From assembly GCF_024519725.1 (NCBI RefSeq), contig NZ_JALJRK010000007.1, forward strand, positions 62,001-126,000: a DNA stretch of 64,000 nucleotides. The letters are read 5' to 3'. The notes below the pieces were generated by a model. It was given only the letters and a program-made list of their open reading frames with translations. It had not been told where the DNA came from and did no database searches. Origin of the DNA: Microvirga sp. Mcv34. GTDB taxonomy: Bacteria > Pseudomonadota > Alphaproteobacteria > Rhizobiales > Beijerinckiaceae. Position 1 is the first letter of the stretch, and the number at the start of each line of letters is the position of its first letter. This document shows positions 34,053 to 42,977 of this stretch, one piece after another. Position numbers and translations under genes: made by a program.

Positions 34053-34499
34053 CTATTCCGCCGCCGCGAGGGGTTGCACATGCTCCGGCAGGCTCCGGAT
34101 GAGGTCGGCCAGGGCGGGCTCCAGGACCTGATGGGCGGCCTCCTCGACAGCGAACCATCGGGACTGGCGCTGTCCCTTCTCGCGCCACGACTTGAGCTGC
34201 TTCGAGACCTCGAGCGGGTAGACGTTGACGCGGCACAGATCGAAATGGGCGGCGCGGCGCTTCCAGTAATCGTAGGAGCCGAGAGGCTTGTTCCGGATCT
34301 CGCCCTTGACGCCGGCCTCCTCCTGGGCCTCCTGCGCGGCCGCCTTGTGGGGCTTCTTTCCCTTCATCGGCCACCCCTTGGGAATGAGCCAGCGCTTGGT
34401 CTCGCGCGACGTGACGAGAAGCACCTCGACCTTGCCGTCCTTGATCCGGAAAGGGAGTGCCGCAACCTGGCTGAGTTCTGCTTTCGGTGTCTGGGGCAT
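34053..34499 (-). CDS. Nudix hydrolase (diadenosine/diphosphoinositol polyphosphate-type)
   Basis: This 148-residue protein has a Nudix fold with 'WLIPKGWPMKGKKPHKAAA' and the box segment 'AAQEAQEEAGVKG' near residues 48-66. The usual R-E-U-x-E-E-x-G-U core is preserved except that Arg is Gln here. The 'PKGWP' entry and length fit the MutT-like diadenosine hexaphosphate family. It would hydrolyse nucleoside or inositol diphosphate bonds with Mg2+. A single-gene unit, divergent from the inositol monophosphatase gene. Confidence 0.85.
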   Translation of the reverse strand: MPQTPKAELSQVAALPFRIKDGKVEVLLVTSRETKRWLIPKGWPMKGKKPHKAAAQEAQEEAGVKGEIRNKPLGSYDYWKRRAAHFDLCRVNVYPLEVSKQLKSWREKGQRQSRWFAVEEAAHQVLEPALADLIRSLPEHVQPLAAAE

Positions 34500-34690
34500 T
34501 CGACGAGAGTAGAATTCCTAAGGAGATAGTTTGTAACGTAGATGATTTGAGCCGGCTAAGAAAGGATCATTTTGAAAGAATTGGGACCGTTGTCGGCCTT
34601 TGGCCGCGGACGATTCTCCACCCTCTCAAGGATCCATGACCGCTTCATAACAACGGACAGCCTGAATTTGATCCGGAAGGACGCCCCGCG

Positions 34691-35485
34691 ATGACGACAG
34701 ACAGCCTGGACATGAGGTTTGCCGCAGCCTGCGCCATTGCCCGCGAGGCGGGCGTTCTGGCGCGCAAGCGCTTTCTGGAACGGCCGCGCTCGCAGCGGCC
34801 CGATTTCAAGGGCCCGCAGGATTTCCTGACGGCGACCGACGCGGAGGTCGAGGAGCTGATCCGCAACCGCCTGAGCGAGCTGTTCCCAGGCGATTCGTTC
34901 TTCGGCGAGGAAGGCGGCGGCTCCTTCGAACGCGACGTCTGGGTGGTGGATCCTATCGATGGCACGGCGAACTTCGCCCGCGGGATCCCGCATTTCGCCA
35001 TCTCCATCGCCTTCGCGCGCGAGGGCCGGGTCGAGATCGGCGTGATCTACGATGTGATGCATGCCGAGCTCTACACGGCTCAACGGGGACGAGGCGCCAT
35101 CCTCAACGGGGAGCCGATCCGGGTGAGTGGGCTGGCCCAGATGAATCAGGCGACCGTCGAGGCAGGCTGGTCGTCGCGCCTGCCGCCGGAGCCTTACGTG
35201 GCGGTCGTCGACAATCTGAAGAAGGCCGGCGCCAATGTTCGCCGGGCCGGATCGGGCACGCTGGGCCTGGCTTATGTCGCGGACGGACGCATCGACGCCT
35301 ATTGCGAACTCCACATCAATTCCTGGGATGCCCTGGCCGGCCTCCTGATCATCGAGGAAGCGGGCGGTTGGACCAACAACTTCCTGGCCAAGGACGGCCT
35401 CAGGAAAGGCAACCCCGTTCTGGCCTGCACGCCGGAACTGGCGGATTCGCTCACGCAGGCAACGGGAATCCGCAAGGAGCCGTGA
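34691..35485 (+). CDS. Inositol monophosphatase family protein
   Basis: The 264-residue enzyme carries the Li+-sensitive phosphatase motifs: metal-binding 'FFGEEGGG' (about residues 73-80), 'VWVVDPIDGTANFARGIPHFAISIA' (about 87-111, the D-P-x-D-G-T site) and C-terminal 'NSWDALAGLLIIEEAGG' (about 215-232). It hydrolyses inositol-1-phosphate or related sugar phosphates with Mg2+; E. coli SuhB also acts in antitermination. Start at the ATG after GGAAGGA. Divergent from the Nudix gene. Confidence 0.92.
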   Translation: MTTDSLDMRFAAACAIAREAGVLARKRFLERPRSQRPDFKGPQDFLTATDAEVEELIRNRLSELFPGDSFFGEEGGGSFERDVWVVDPIDGTANFARGIPHFAISIAFAREGRVEIGVIYDVMHAELYTAQRGRGAILNGEPIRVSGLAQMNQATVEAGWSSRLPPEPYVAVVDNLKKAGANVRRAGSGTLGLAYVADGRIDAYCELHINSWDALAGLLIIEEAGGWTNNFLAKDGLRKGNPVLACTPELADSLTQATGIRKEP

Positions 35486-35604
35486 GAGGCATCTTATTCT
35501 AAAGATTCACATTTGATGCACAGGCTAGGCACTTGACCCGCCGTCTCATTGGGGAGAGCTTAGCCGACCAATCAATAACAAGAACGACATCCTGGGAGGA
35601 AAGA

Positions 35605-36651
35605 ATGACTGTGAAGAAGAATCTCGCTGCGGCAACCATGCTGGCAGGCACTATGACGGCCCTGTCCTTCATGTCGGCGGGTGCGGCTCAGGCCCAAGGC
35701 GCGCTGGTCATGTATTGCGGCGTGCAGGAAGAATGGTGCCGCGCCATGACGAACGCTTTCGAGCGCGAGACGGGCATTAAGGTTTCCATGACCCGCAAGA
35801 GCGCAGGCGAAGTCTATGCGCAGGTCAAGGCGGAAGCCGCCAATCCCCGCGCCGACATCTGGTGGGGCGGCACGGGCGACCCGCACATGCAGGCGGCCGA
35901 AGAGGGTATCACAGACGAGTACAAGTCTCCGAAGATGGGTGAGCTCCAGGACTGGGCCGTGCGCCAGTGGGAGCAGTCCAAGGGCCGCACCGTCGGCATC
36001 TATTCGGGCGCGCTCGGCTTCGGCTACAACACCGAACTCGCCCAATCGAAGAAGATCGGCGACCTGAAATGCTGGGCGGATCTCTTGAAGCCCGAGTTGA
36101 AGGATGAAGTGCAGGTCGCGGATCCCAATTCTTCCGGCACGGCCTATACGCTTCTCGCCACCATCGTGCAGATCATGGGCGAGGACAAAGGCTTCGAGTA
36201 CCTGAAGGCCCTGCACAAGAACGTCAATCAATACACCAAGTCGGGCGCTGCTCCGGCCAAGGCCATGGCGCTCGGAGAGACGACTGCCGGCATCGCCTTC
36301 ATGCACGATATCGTCACGATGGTCGTCGACAAGGCGCCCGTGAAGGTGGTCGCCCCCTGCGAAGGTACGGGCTACGAGATCGGCTCCATGTCGATCATCA
36401 AAGGCGCCAAGAACCTGGACAACGCCAAGAAATTCTACGACTGGGCTCTCACGGCCGACGCGCAGAAGCTCGGCGCGGAGGCCAAGTCCTATCAGGTGCC
36501 GTCCAACAAGAACACGCCGATTCCGCCCCAGGCTCCCAAGCTCAACGACATCAAGCTGATCAATTTCGACTTTGCGAAATACGGCTCCTCGGCCGAGCGC
36601 AAGCGCCTTCTGTCCAAGTGGGACAACGAGGTGAAGAACCTGCCGAAATAG
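35605..36651 (+). CDS. Iron(III)-type ABC transporter substrate-binding protein
   Basis: The 348-residue precursor begins MTVKKNLAAATMLAG with a signal peptide ending near AQA-QG, after the strong site GGGAGGAAAG. The mature protein opens 'ALVMYCGVQEEWCRAMTNAFE', the type of the AfuA/FbpA/thiamine-phosphonate group, and has 'WWGGTGDPHMQAAEEG' and 'NPNSSGTAYT'-like 'DPNSSGTAYTLLATI'. It captures ferric iron or another anion-ligated solute in the periplasm. A half of the Irr-box type TTCTAAA is found at 35497-35503, upstream of its start, but no second half is present. Confidence 0.88.
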   Translation: MTVKKNLAAATMLAGTMTALSFMSAGAAQAQGALVMYCGVQEEWCRAMTNAFERETGIKVSMTRKSAGEVYAQVKAEAANPRADIWWGGTGDPHMQAAEEGITDEYKSPKMGELQDWAVRQWEQSKGRTVGIYSGALGFGYNTELAQSKKIGDLKCWADLLKPELKDEVQVADPNSSGTAYTLLATIVQIMGEDKGFEYLKALHKNVNQYTKSGAAPAKAMALGETTAGIAFMHDIVTMVVDKAPVKVVAPCEGTGYEIGSMSIIKGAKNLDNAKKFYDWALTADAQKLGAEAKSYQVPSNKNTPIPPQAPKLNDIKLINFDFAKYGSSAERKRLLSKWDNEVKNLPK

Positions 36652-36666
36652 TCGGACTCACGACAA

Positions 36667-36700
36667 GCGACGGCGAAACGATTTACCGCTTCGCCGTCGC
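36667..36700 (+). terminator. Intercistronic hairpin 1 (after binding-protein gene)
   Basis: GCGACGGCGAA / TTCGCCGTCGC, an 11-bp perfect stem, starts 16 bp after the stop of the binding-protein gene. No U-run follows. Hairpins here usually stabilise the upstream message or cause partial termination, so that binding protein exceeds permease. Confidence 0.6.
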
Positions 36701-36722
36701 ACATCGATATCCTGATCATATG

Positions 36723-36746
36723 AGGGCCGGGCATCGAACCGGCCCT
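36723..36746 (+). terminator. Intercistronic hairpin 2
   Basis: AGGGCCGG / CCGGCCCT (8-bp stem, 8-nt loop) just before the permease start. Again no U-run, so partial attenuation or mRNA protection is likelier than full termination. Confidence 0.6.
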
Positions 36747-36762
36747 GAAGCGAGAACAGAAG

Positions 36763-38952
36763 ATGTCACGGGCAACCCTTGGCTGGATCGTTCTGGGCTG
36801 GGTCGGCTTTGCCCTCCTGCCCTGGTACGGCTTCGACCGTAATGCCGTTCACACCCTGGCCGATTATTTCGTCAGCGGCTCTGCCCTGATCCATGGCCTC
36901 AAAGGTGCCTGGTGGCTTCTGCCGATCCTGGCGCCTCTATGCCTGGCGCTGATTCCTGTGATCCGTCCATCGGCGGAAACGAAGGGCAACTGGCTCATTG
37001 CCTCCGGTGTTCTCGGCCTTGCTCTCGTCGTCCTCCAGGGCTTCTCCATCGGCCTCAACGGATGGACTTTGGACATCCTCAGAAACCTCTTCGGCGAGCC
37101 GGGCCCCAGCCAGGCCGGCATGGGCTACGGCGCCGCCCTGACGGCGACCGCCTTCCTCATTGTTCTATGTCACGGGCTCGCGGCTCACGGCTGGTGCCGG
37201 GGCGATGCGTTCGTCACCTCATCCATCGGCGTCGTCATCGCGCTGATCATCGTTTTCGTGTTCTTCCCCGTAACGACCATTCTCGCGAGCGCCTTCGCCG
37301 ACAACAACGGCAATTTCGCCCCTTACGAATTCTTCGCGAAATTCATGGACCGCTCGATCTGGGGCCTCGATTGCCTGTCGAGCGACCTGCGCTGCGGCGT
37401 GGCTTGGAACACGCTCTTTCTCGGGCTCCTCGTAGGCGTCGGCACCACGGCTCTCGGCCTCGCCTTCGCGCTGATCGCGACGCGCACCGGGTTCCGGTTC
37501 AAGAAGCTCCTGCGCCTGATGAGCGTTCTGCCCATCATCACGCCGCCTTTCGTGATCGGCCTGGCCCTGATCCTGCTCTTCGGCCGTTCGGGTGCCCTCT
37601 CCGCCGTGCTGTGGGAATGGTTCGGCGTGCCGCGCTCGCGCTGGATCTACGGACTTCCCGGCGTTTTCATCGCGCAGCTGCTCGCCTTCACGCCGATCGC
37701 ATTCCTCGTCTTGATCGGCGTTGTGCAGGGCATCAGCCCGACGCTCGAGGAGGCCTCGCAGACCTTGCGCGCCAAGAGCTGGACGACCTTCTGGACCGTC
37801 ACTCTGCCGCTCATGCGCCCGGGCCTCGCCAACGCCTTCCTCCTCGGCTTCGTGGAAAGCCTCGCCGATTTCGGCAATCCGCTGGTGCTCGGCGGCAATT
37901 ACGAAGTGCTTTCCACCAAGATCTTCTTCGCCGTCGTCGGTGCGCAGCAGGACCAGGGCCGCGCGGCCGTCCTGTCCATCATCCTGCTCGCGTTCACGCT
38001 CGGCGCCTTCTGGCTCCAGCACGCCTGGCTCGGCAAGAAGGTCTACACGACCGTCACTGGCAAGGGCGACGCCGGCATTCCCTTGCCGCTTCCGCGGCGG
38101 GTGGCGCTCGCCTCCTATCTCACGGCCCTTCCGTGGGCGCTCTTCACCGTCGCCGTCTATGCGGTCATCGTGGTCGGCGCCTTCGTGCGTTCCATGGGCC
38201 GGGACTACACGCCGACCTTCGAGCACTTTGTCACCGCCTTCAGGGTCGAGCGCGCCGATTGGGGCTTCTACTTCTCGGGTTCGGCCTGGAACTCCTTCTT
38301 TGCTACCGTGAAGGTGGCCGCGCTCTCGGCGCCGCTGACGGCCGCCATCGGCCTGCTCACCGCCTATCTTCTCACCCGCCAGCGCTTCTCCGGTCAGCGC
38401 GCCTTCGAGTTCGGCACGCTCCTGAGCTTCGCGATTCCCGGCACCGTCGTCGGCGTTTCCTACATCCTGGCCTTCAACGTGCCGCCCATCGAGATCACCG
38501 GGACGGGCTTCATCCTCGTGATGTGCTTCGTGTTCCGCAACATGCCGGTGGGCGTGCGCTCGGGCATCGCCACCCTGAGCCAGATCGACAAGAGCCTCGA
38601 TGAGGCGTCGCTGACCCTGGGTGCCGGCTCGTCGACCACCATGCGCCGCGTGGTGCTGCCGCTGCTGCGGCCGGCCATCGTCGCCTCCCTGGTCTATTCC
38701 TTCGTCCGCGCCATGACCGCCGTGAGCGCCGTGATCTTCCTCGTCACCGCCGAGTACAACATGGCGACGACCTACATCGTCGGCCGCGTCGAGGCGGGCG
38801 AGTTCGGTCTAGCGATCGCCTATTCCACCGTGCTCATCCTCGTCATGCTAGTCGCCATCGCGGTGATCCAGCTGGCCGTCGGCGAGCGGCGCCTCGGGCG
38901 CCGCAGCGCGAGCACCGCCCCCTCCCCCGTTGCCGTGCAGGCTGTGCCATGA
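36763..38952 (+). CDS. Iron(III)-type ABC transporter fused permease (FbpB/AfuB-like)
   Basis: The 729-residue protein is a tandem permease with about 14-16 spans. Each half has an EAA-type coupling loop: 'EEASQTLRAKSWTTFWTVTLP' (about residues 327-347) and 'DEASLTLGAGSSTTMRRVVLP' (about 611-631). This doubled architecture, with four extra N-terminal spans, is typical of ferric-ion permeases of the FbpB/AfuB kind. It channels the solute delivered by the upstream binding protein, driven by the ATPase downstream, whose ATG overlaps its stop (38949-38952). Confidence 0.92.
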   Translation: MSRATLGWIVLGWVGFALLPWYGFDRNAVHTLADYFVSGSALIHGLKGAWWLLPILAPLCLALIPVIRPSAETKGNWLIASGVLGLALVVLQGFSIGLNGWTLDILRNLFGEPGPSQAGMGYGAALTATAFLIVLCHGLAAHGWCRGDAFVTSSIGVVIALIIVFVFFPVTTILASAFADNNGNFAPYEFFAKFMDRSIWGLDCLSSDLRCGVAWNTLFLGLLVGVGTTALGLAFALIATRTGFRFKKLLRLMSVLPIITPPFVIGLALILLFGRSGALSAVLWEWFGVPRSRWIYGLPGVFIAQLLAFTPIAFLVLIGVVQGISPTLEEASQTLRAKSWTTFWTVTLPLMRPGLANAFLLGFVESLADFGNPLVLGGNYEVLSTKIFFAVVGAQQDQGRAAVLSIILLAFTLGAFWLQHAWLGKKVYTTVTGKGDAGIPLPLPRRVALASYLTALPWALFTVAVYAVIVVGAFVRSMGRDYTPTFEHFVTAFRVERADWGFYFSGSAWNSFFATVKVAALSAPLTAAIGLLTAYLLTRQRFSGQRAFEFGTLLSFAIPGTVVGVSYILAFNVPPIEITGTGFILVMCFVFRNMPVGVRSGIATLSQIDKSLDEASLTLGAGSSTTMRRVVLPLLRPAIVASLVYSFVRAMTAVSAVIFLVTAEYNMATTYIVGRVEAGEFGLAIAYSTVLILVMLVAIAVIQLAVGERRLGRRSASTAPSPVAVQAVP

Positions 38953-40064
38953 ACAAGATGTCTTCCGTCCATTCCCTGTCCCAGACCGGGACATCCAAGA
39001 AGCAGGCGGCTTCGGTTCAGTTCCGCAACGTGACGAAACGCTATGGAAACGTCACGGCGGTGGACGACGTCTCCTTCACCATCGAGCCGGGCCAGCTCGT
39101 GACCCTGCTCGGTCCCTCCGGCTGCGGCAAGACCACGACCCTGCGTATGATCGCGGGGCTCGAAATGGCGAGCGAAGGCCAGATCCTGATCGGTGGACGC
39201 GACGTGACGAACCTCTCCGCCGCGGATCGCGACGTGAGCATGGTGTTCCAGTCCTACGCGCTCTTCCCGCACATGTCTGTGCTGGAGAACGTCGCCTATG
39301 GGCCGTCCGTGCAGGGTGCCTCCAAGAAGGACGCCCATGAGATGGCCATGGAGAAGCTCTCCCTGATCGGCCTCAAGGGTCTGGAGAAGCGCGCGCCGTC
39401 CGAGCTCTCCGGTGGACAGCAGCAGCGCGTGGCCGTGGCCCGTGCGCTTGTGCTGGAGCCGCAGGTCCTCCTGTTCGACGAGCCCCTGTCCAACCTGGAC
39501 GCGAAGCTGCGCCGCCGGGTGCGTGAAGACATCCGCGAACTCCAGCAGAGCCTCAACCTCACCGTGGCCTACGTGACGCACGATCAGGAGGAGGCGCTCG
39601 CCGTATCCGACCACATCATCGTGATGTCGAACGCCCGCATCGCCCAGACCGGCACGCCGCGCGAACTCTACGAGGAGCCGGCCGACCTTTTCGTGGCCGA
39701 CTTCATCGGCGATGCCAACATCATCTCCGGTGACCTCGTGAGCGTTGCCGGGCCGACGGCCCAGGTGAATATCGGCAATGTGAGCCTTCACCTTCCACAC
39801 AGGAATGCCCGCCAAGGGACCGTCAAGCTCGCCGTGCGGCCCGATGCCATTTTCCTCGACGACAAGGCTGCCCCTTCCGGCGCGCTGACCGGCACGGTGC
39901 GGAAGGCCTCCTATCTCGGCACCCAGGTGGAATACGAGGTGGACAGCGCCATCGGAAACCTGTTCGTGGTCCAATACGGGCGCAAGGAACCGATCGCTCC
40001 GGGGACTCCTGTTTCGATTTCATTCGCCGACCAGCGTGGCGTCGCCATCGTGCCGAACGCGTAA
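38949..40064 (+). CDS. ABC transporter ATP-binding protein (FbpC/PotA family)
   Basis: The 371-residue ATPase shows Walker A 'LLGPSGCGKTTTLRMIAGLE' (about residues 54-73), the signature 'LSGGQQQRVAVARAL', Walker B 'VLLFDEPLSNLDAKLR' and a switch 'VTHDQEEAL'. A C-terminal TOBE-type domain (about 285-365) fits ferric or spermidine importers. Its start overlaps the permease stop by 4 nt. It completes the three-gene importer; the N-terminal 25 residues before the fold are Ser/Thr-rich and variable. Confidence 0.92.
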   Translation: MNKMSSVHSLSQTGTSKKQAASVQFRNVTKRYGNVTAVDDVSFTIEPGQLVTLLGPSGCGKTTTLRMIAGLEMASEGQILIGGRDVTNLSAADRDVSMVFQSYALFPHMSVLENVAYGPSVQGASKKDAHEMAMEKLSLIGLKGLEKRAPSELSGGQQQRVAVARALVLEPQVLLFDEPLSNLDAKLRRRVREDIRELQQSLNLTVAYVTHDQEEALAVSDHIIVMSNARIAQTGTPRELYEEPADLFVADFIGDANIISGDLVSVAGPTAQVNIGNVSLHLPHRNARQGTVKLAVRPDAIFLDDKAAPSGALTGTVRKASYLGTQVEYEVDSAIGNLFVVQYGRKEPIAPGTPVSISFADQRGVAIVPNA

Positions 40065-40069
40065 TCCCT

Positions 40070-40837
40070 TCATATCGCCCCTTCGTCCGGAATATTGAGG
40101 ATCGTGCCGCAGGCCTTGCAGTGCACGGCATCCCTGTCGTGCCGCTGCAGGCCGCAGACGGGGCATGGAAAACGGACCTTGTCCGGCCTGAGCAGCACCT
40201 GCACGAGACGCAGGAAGAGCGTGACGCCGAAGATCATGATGACGACGGAGATCAGGTGCCCGAGCGTTCCGGTGAGCGTGATGTCGCCGAATCCCGTGGT
40301 GGTCAGTGCCGCGATGGTGAAATAGAGCGCATCGATGTAGTTGCCGATATTCGTGTTCGTCCAGCGCTGCGTCTCATAGACGAAGCCGGTCATGATGAAG
40401 ATGAAGACGCCGAGATTGACCGAAGCGATGATCAGATCCTCGTTGCGCCGGAAGAAGACGCTGTCGGAGCGCAGGCGGGCGAGCAGCTGATAGGTTCTCA
40501 GCAGGCGCAGCGTGCGCAGGATCCGCAGGAATCCGATGCCTTCCCCCACGACCGGAGCGAGAAAGGACACGATGGCCGCGACGTCCGCCAGCGTCGTCGG
40601 ATGGGCAAGGTCACGCCAGGGTGTCCGGCTGATGGCGATACGGGCGGAGAAGTCGGCCAGGACGATCAGGCCGATGATGACGTCCATCCACTCGAAGGCC
40701 GGAGAGCGGGGCAGGAAGGACGACAGGACGATGAAGAGGATGGTGGCCACATCGAACACCAGAAGACCGTAGCGGAACTGATGCGCCTCCGGTGTGTCCC
40801 CCTCGTAGAAGAGCCGGAGCTTGTCGATCACCTTCAT
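40070..40837 (-). CDS. Voltage-gated-type ion channel with C-terminal zinc ribbon
   Basis: A 255-residue protein. Residues 25-125 form a voltage-sensor-like four-span region with an S4-like helix 'LRILRTLRLLRTYQLLARLR' (about 104-123, Arg every third residue). A pore helix precedes the filter 'TTTGFGDI' (Thr180, Thr181, Gly182, Phe183, Gly184, Asp185), close to the K+ channel TVGYGD with Phe in place of Tyr. The cytosolic tail is a zinc-ribbon, with Cys225, Cys228, Cys240 and Cys243 in 'CPVCGLQRHDRDAVHCKACG'. Tetrameric potassium conduction is expected; the zinc knuckle may sense metal or redox. It is convergent with the ABC ATPase gene, 5 bp away. Confidence 0.87.
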   Translation of the reverse strand: MKVIDKLRLFYEGDTPEAHQFRYGLLVFDVATILFIVLSSFLPRSPAFEWMDVIIGLIVLADFSARIAISRTPWRDLAHPTTLADVAAIVSFLAPVVGEGIGFLRILRTLRLLRTYQLLARLRSDSVFFRRNEDLIIASVNLGVFIFIMTGFVYETQRWTNTNIGNYIDALYFTIAALTTTGFGDITLTGTLGHLISVVIMIFGVTLFLRLVQVLLRPDKVRFPCPVCGLQRHDRDAVHCKACGTILNIPDEGAI

Positions 40838-41016
40838 CGGGCCATCTCGTCGATGAGGCGGGAAAGGATGCGAACCATCGGTGGGATCACGCTTTATACG
40901 GTTTCACTGGTCTTCGATTATCTATAGAGCTGGGCTGCAATTCCAACGGGGTGCCTTCCGGGGCCATATGGTCTATCCCTCTAACCCGAGACCCGCCATT
41001 CTTGAGAGACGTTCCC

Positions 41017-41682
41017 ATGCTTAAAGCTCTGATCTTCGATATGGACGGCACGTTGGTGCACAGCGATCCCGTCCATCTCAAGGCCTTCGCGGAAGTCCTG
41101 GGACCCGAGGGGGTTGTCATCGACGACGACCTCTATCGCACCTCGATCATCGGCCACACGAACGAGTCCATCTTCGCGTCCCTCCTGCCCCATCTGCCCG
41201 TCGAGGAACACGAAGTCTATGCCGACCGCAAGGAGGCTGCCTTCCGTCGCCTGGCGCGCGAGCTCAAGCCGCTGGAAGGCTTGGTCGAACTGCTCGACTG
41301 GGCGGACGCCCACAACGTCAAGATCGCCCTGGTCACCAATGCCCCGCTTCTGAATGCGACCCATGTTCTGGACATTCTGGGCATCACGGACCGTTTCGAA
41401 GTCAAGGTCACCATCGATCAGGTCGAGCGCGGCAAGCCGGATCCCATGCCCTATCTCACCGCCCTGGAACGGCTCGGAATCCAGGCCGAGGAAGCCGTCG
41501 CCTTCGAGGATTCCCCCTCAGGCATGAGGGCTGCCAAGGCGGCCGGCCTGTTCTCCTTCGGTGTTCTCACCGGTTTGAGCGCCGACGAAATGCGAGAGAT
41601 CGGCGCCGATGGAGCCATCGTGACATTCCATGACCGGGCTCTCTGGGAGATCCTGGAGCACAGGGCCAGCTCCAACTCGTGA
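41017..41682 (+). CDS. HAD-superfamily phosphatase (beta-phosphoglucomutase-like)
   Basis: The 221-residue protein has the HAD motifs: 'FDMDGTLVHSDPVH' (nucleophile Asp8 and acid Asp10), 'LVTNAP' (motif II), 'RGKPDPMPY' (motif III Lys) and 'AFEDSPSGMRAAKAAG' (motif IV). A helical cap lies between residues 20 and 90. This pattern fits phosphoglycolate/beta-phosphoglucomutase-type enzymes of subfamily I. The ATG at 41017 is the first to put the nucleophile at its usual depth. Substrate unknown. The acetyltransferase gene follows at 41737. Confidence 0.9.
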   Translation: MLKALIFDMDGTLVHSDPVHLKAFAEVLGPEGVVIDDDLYRTSIIGHTNESIFASLLPHLPVEEHEVYADRKEAAFRRLARELKPLEGLVELLDWADAHNVKIALVTNAPLLNATHVLDILGITDRFEVKVTIDQVERGKPDPMPYLTALERLGIQAEEAVAFEDSPSGMRAAKAAGLFSFGVLTGLSADEMREIGADGAIVTFHDRALWEILEHRASSNS

Positions 41683-41736
41683 TCTTGCGCAGGGTTGCCG
41701 GTTGACACCATTGCCGGGTCTCGCGACCCTGGGCGA

Positions 41737-42552
41737 ATGTCCGGTCCCCCACCCGTGTTTCACACCCGCGCCTCCCTGAAGCAGGACCTCATCGATCTCG
41801 GTGTCGCCGCAGGAGACACGGTCATGGTGCATGCCGCCATGAGCCGCGTCGGACGGCTGCTCAATGGCCCGGATGCCCTTATCGGCGCCCTTCTCGATGC
41901 GGTCGGCCCCGCGGGCACAATCATGAGCTATACGGATTGGGACGGCGCTTATGACGGGTTGCTGGACTCAACCGGGCGGGTTCCACCGGAATGGCGCGAC
42001 CACATCCCACCCTATGATCCCGCCACCTCTCGGGCCATTCGCGACAACGGAGTATTGGCCGAGTTCATCCGCACGACACCCGGAGCGAAGCGCAGCGGCA
42101 ATCCGGCGGCTTCTGTGGCGGCCGTCGGCGCCCGTGCGGAAGGGCTGACGGCGGATCACCCTCTCAATTACGGCTATGGCGAGGGCTCACCCTTGGCGAA
42201 GCTCGTTGAAGCTGGCGGCAAGGTCCTGATGGTGGGTGCGCCGCTCGATACTATGACACTTCTCCACCACGCCGAACACTTGGCTCCCATCCTGGGCAAG
42301 CGCATCCGCCGCTATGAGGTGCCCTTCGCCACGCCTGAAGGCGTCACGTGGCACATGGTGGAAGAGTTCGATACCTCTGAGCCTATCGTAGAAGGCTTGG
42401 CAGACGATTACTTCGGGACGGTCGTGCAGGACTTCCTGGCCACGGACCGGGGCACGAGGGGCATCATCGGTCAGGCTCCATCGGTCCTGGTTGAAGCTGC
42501 TCCCGTCTGTGCCTTTGCTGTCACGTGGTTACAGCGGAATGCCGGATCTTAA
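41737..42552 (+). CDS. Aminoglycoside N(3)-acetyltransferase (AAC(3)) family protein
   Basis: The 271-residue protein matches the AAC(3)-type antibiotic acetyltransferase fold: 'LKQDLIDLGVAAGDTVMVHAAMSRVGRLL' at residues 15-43, 'AVGPAGTIMSYTDWD' at 60-74, the 'HPLNYGYGEGSPLAKL' block and 'MTLLHHAEHLAPILGKR' near 190. These bind acetyl-CoA and the 2-deoxystreptamine ring in related resistance enzymes. Chromosomal homologues often act on other amines, so resistance is not established. I start at the ATG MSGPPP; an upstream TTG would add 14 residues. Follows the HAD gene by 54 bp. Confidence 0.85.
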   Translation: MSGPPPVFHTRASLKQDLIDLGVAAGDTVMVHAAMSRVGRLLNGPDALIGALLDAVGPAGTIMSYTDWDGAYDGLLDSTGRVPPEWRDHIPPYDPATSRAIRDNGVLAEFIRTTPGAKRSGNPAASVAAVGARAEGLTADHPLNYGYGEGSPLAKLVEAGGKVLMVGAPLDTMTLLHHAEHLAPILGKRIRRYEVPFATPEGVTWHMVEEFDTSEPIVEGLADDYFGTVVQDFLATDRGTRGIIGQAPSVLVEAAPVCAFAVTWLQRNAGS

Positions 42553-42569
42553 AAAAACGAACTGGCCGT

Positions 42570-42977
42570 TCAGGCGGCATCGGACTGCGTCTGTCCGGCC
42601 TCATGGTCGTCACCGCTCCCCGCATCGAAGCGGCGTCGCGCGGCCAGGATCTCGTCCCGATTTGCGATCGCCCAATCACCCAGGCCCCGGACAGTCTTGA
42701 GCAGAGAGCAACCCAGCCCTGTGAGCTGGTAATCCACCCGGGGTGGAATGGTCGGGTAGACGGTCCGCGTCACGAGCCCGTCACGCTCCAATCCGCGCAG
42801 GGTCAGAGTGAGCATCCGCTGCGAAATTCCGCCGACGATCCGGCGTAACTCATTGAATCTCTTAGGCCCGTCGCCCAGCTGAACCACAACCTGGACGCTC
42901 CACTTATCGCCGACGCGCGACAGGATTTCGGTCACGGTCCCGCAATCGGTGGGCACATGGATGTGACTGGGTGACAT
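42570..42977 (-). CDS. HxlR-family transcriptional regulator with N-terminal Cys
   Basis: A 135-residue winged-helix protein. HxlR motifs are 'ILSRVGDKWSVQVVVQLGDGPKRFNELRR' (about residues 17-45) and 'ISQRMLTLTLRGLERDGLVTR' (about 50-70). A Cys at position 12, just before the first helix, matches the redox-sensing Cys of YodB/QsrR-type quinone sensors. The ATG at 42977 follows AAGGAGG. It is divergent from the FMN reductase gene at 43081, 103 bp apart, and likely represses it, releasing on oxidants or quinones (inference). Confidence 0.9.
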   Translation of the reverse strand: MSPSHIHVPTDCGTVTEILSRVGDKWSVQVVVQLGDGPKRFNELRRIVGGISQRMLTLTLRGLERDGLVTRTVYPTIPPRVDYQLTGLGCSLLKTVRGLGDWAIANRDEILAARRRFDAGSGDDHEAGQTQSDAA

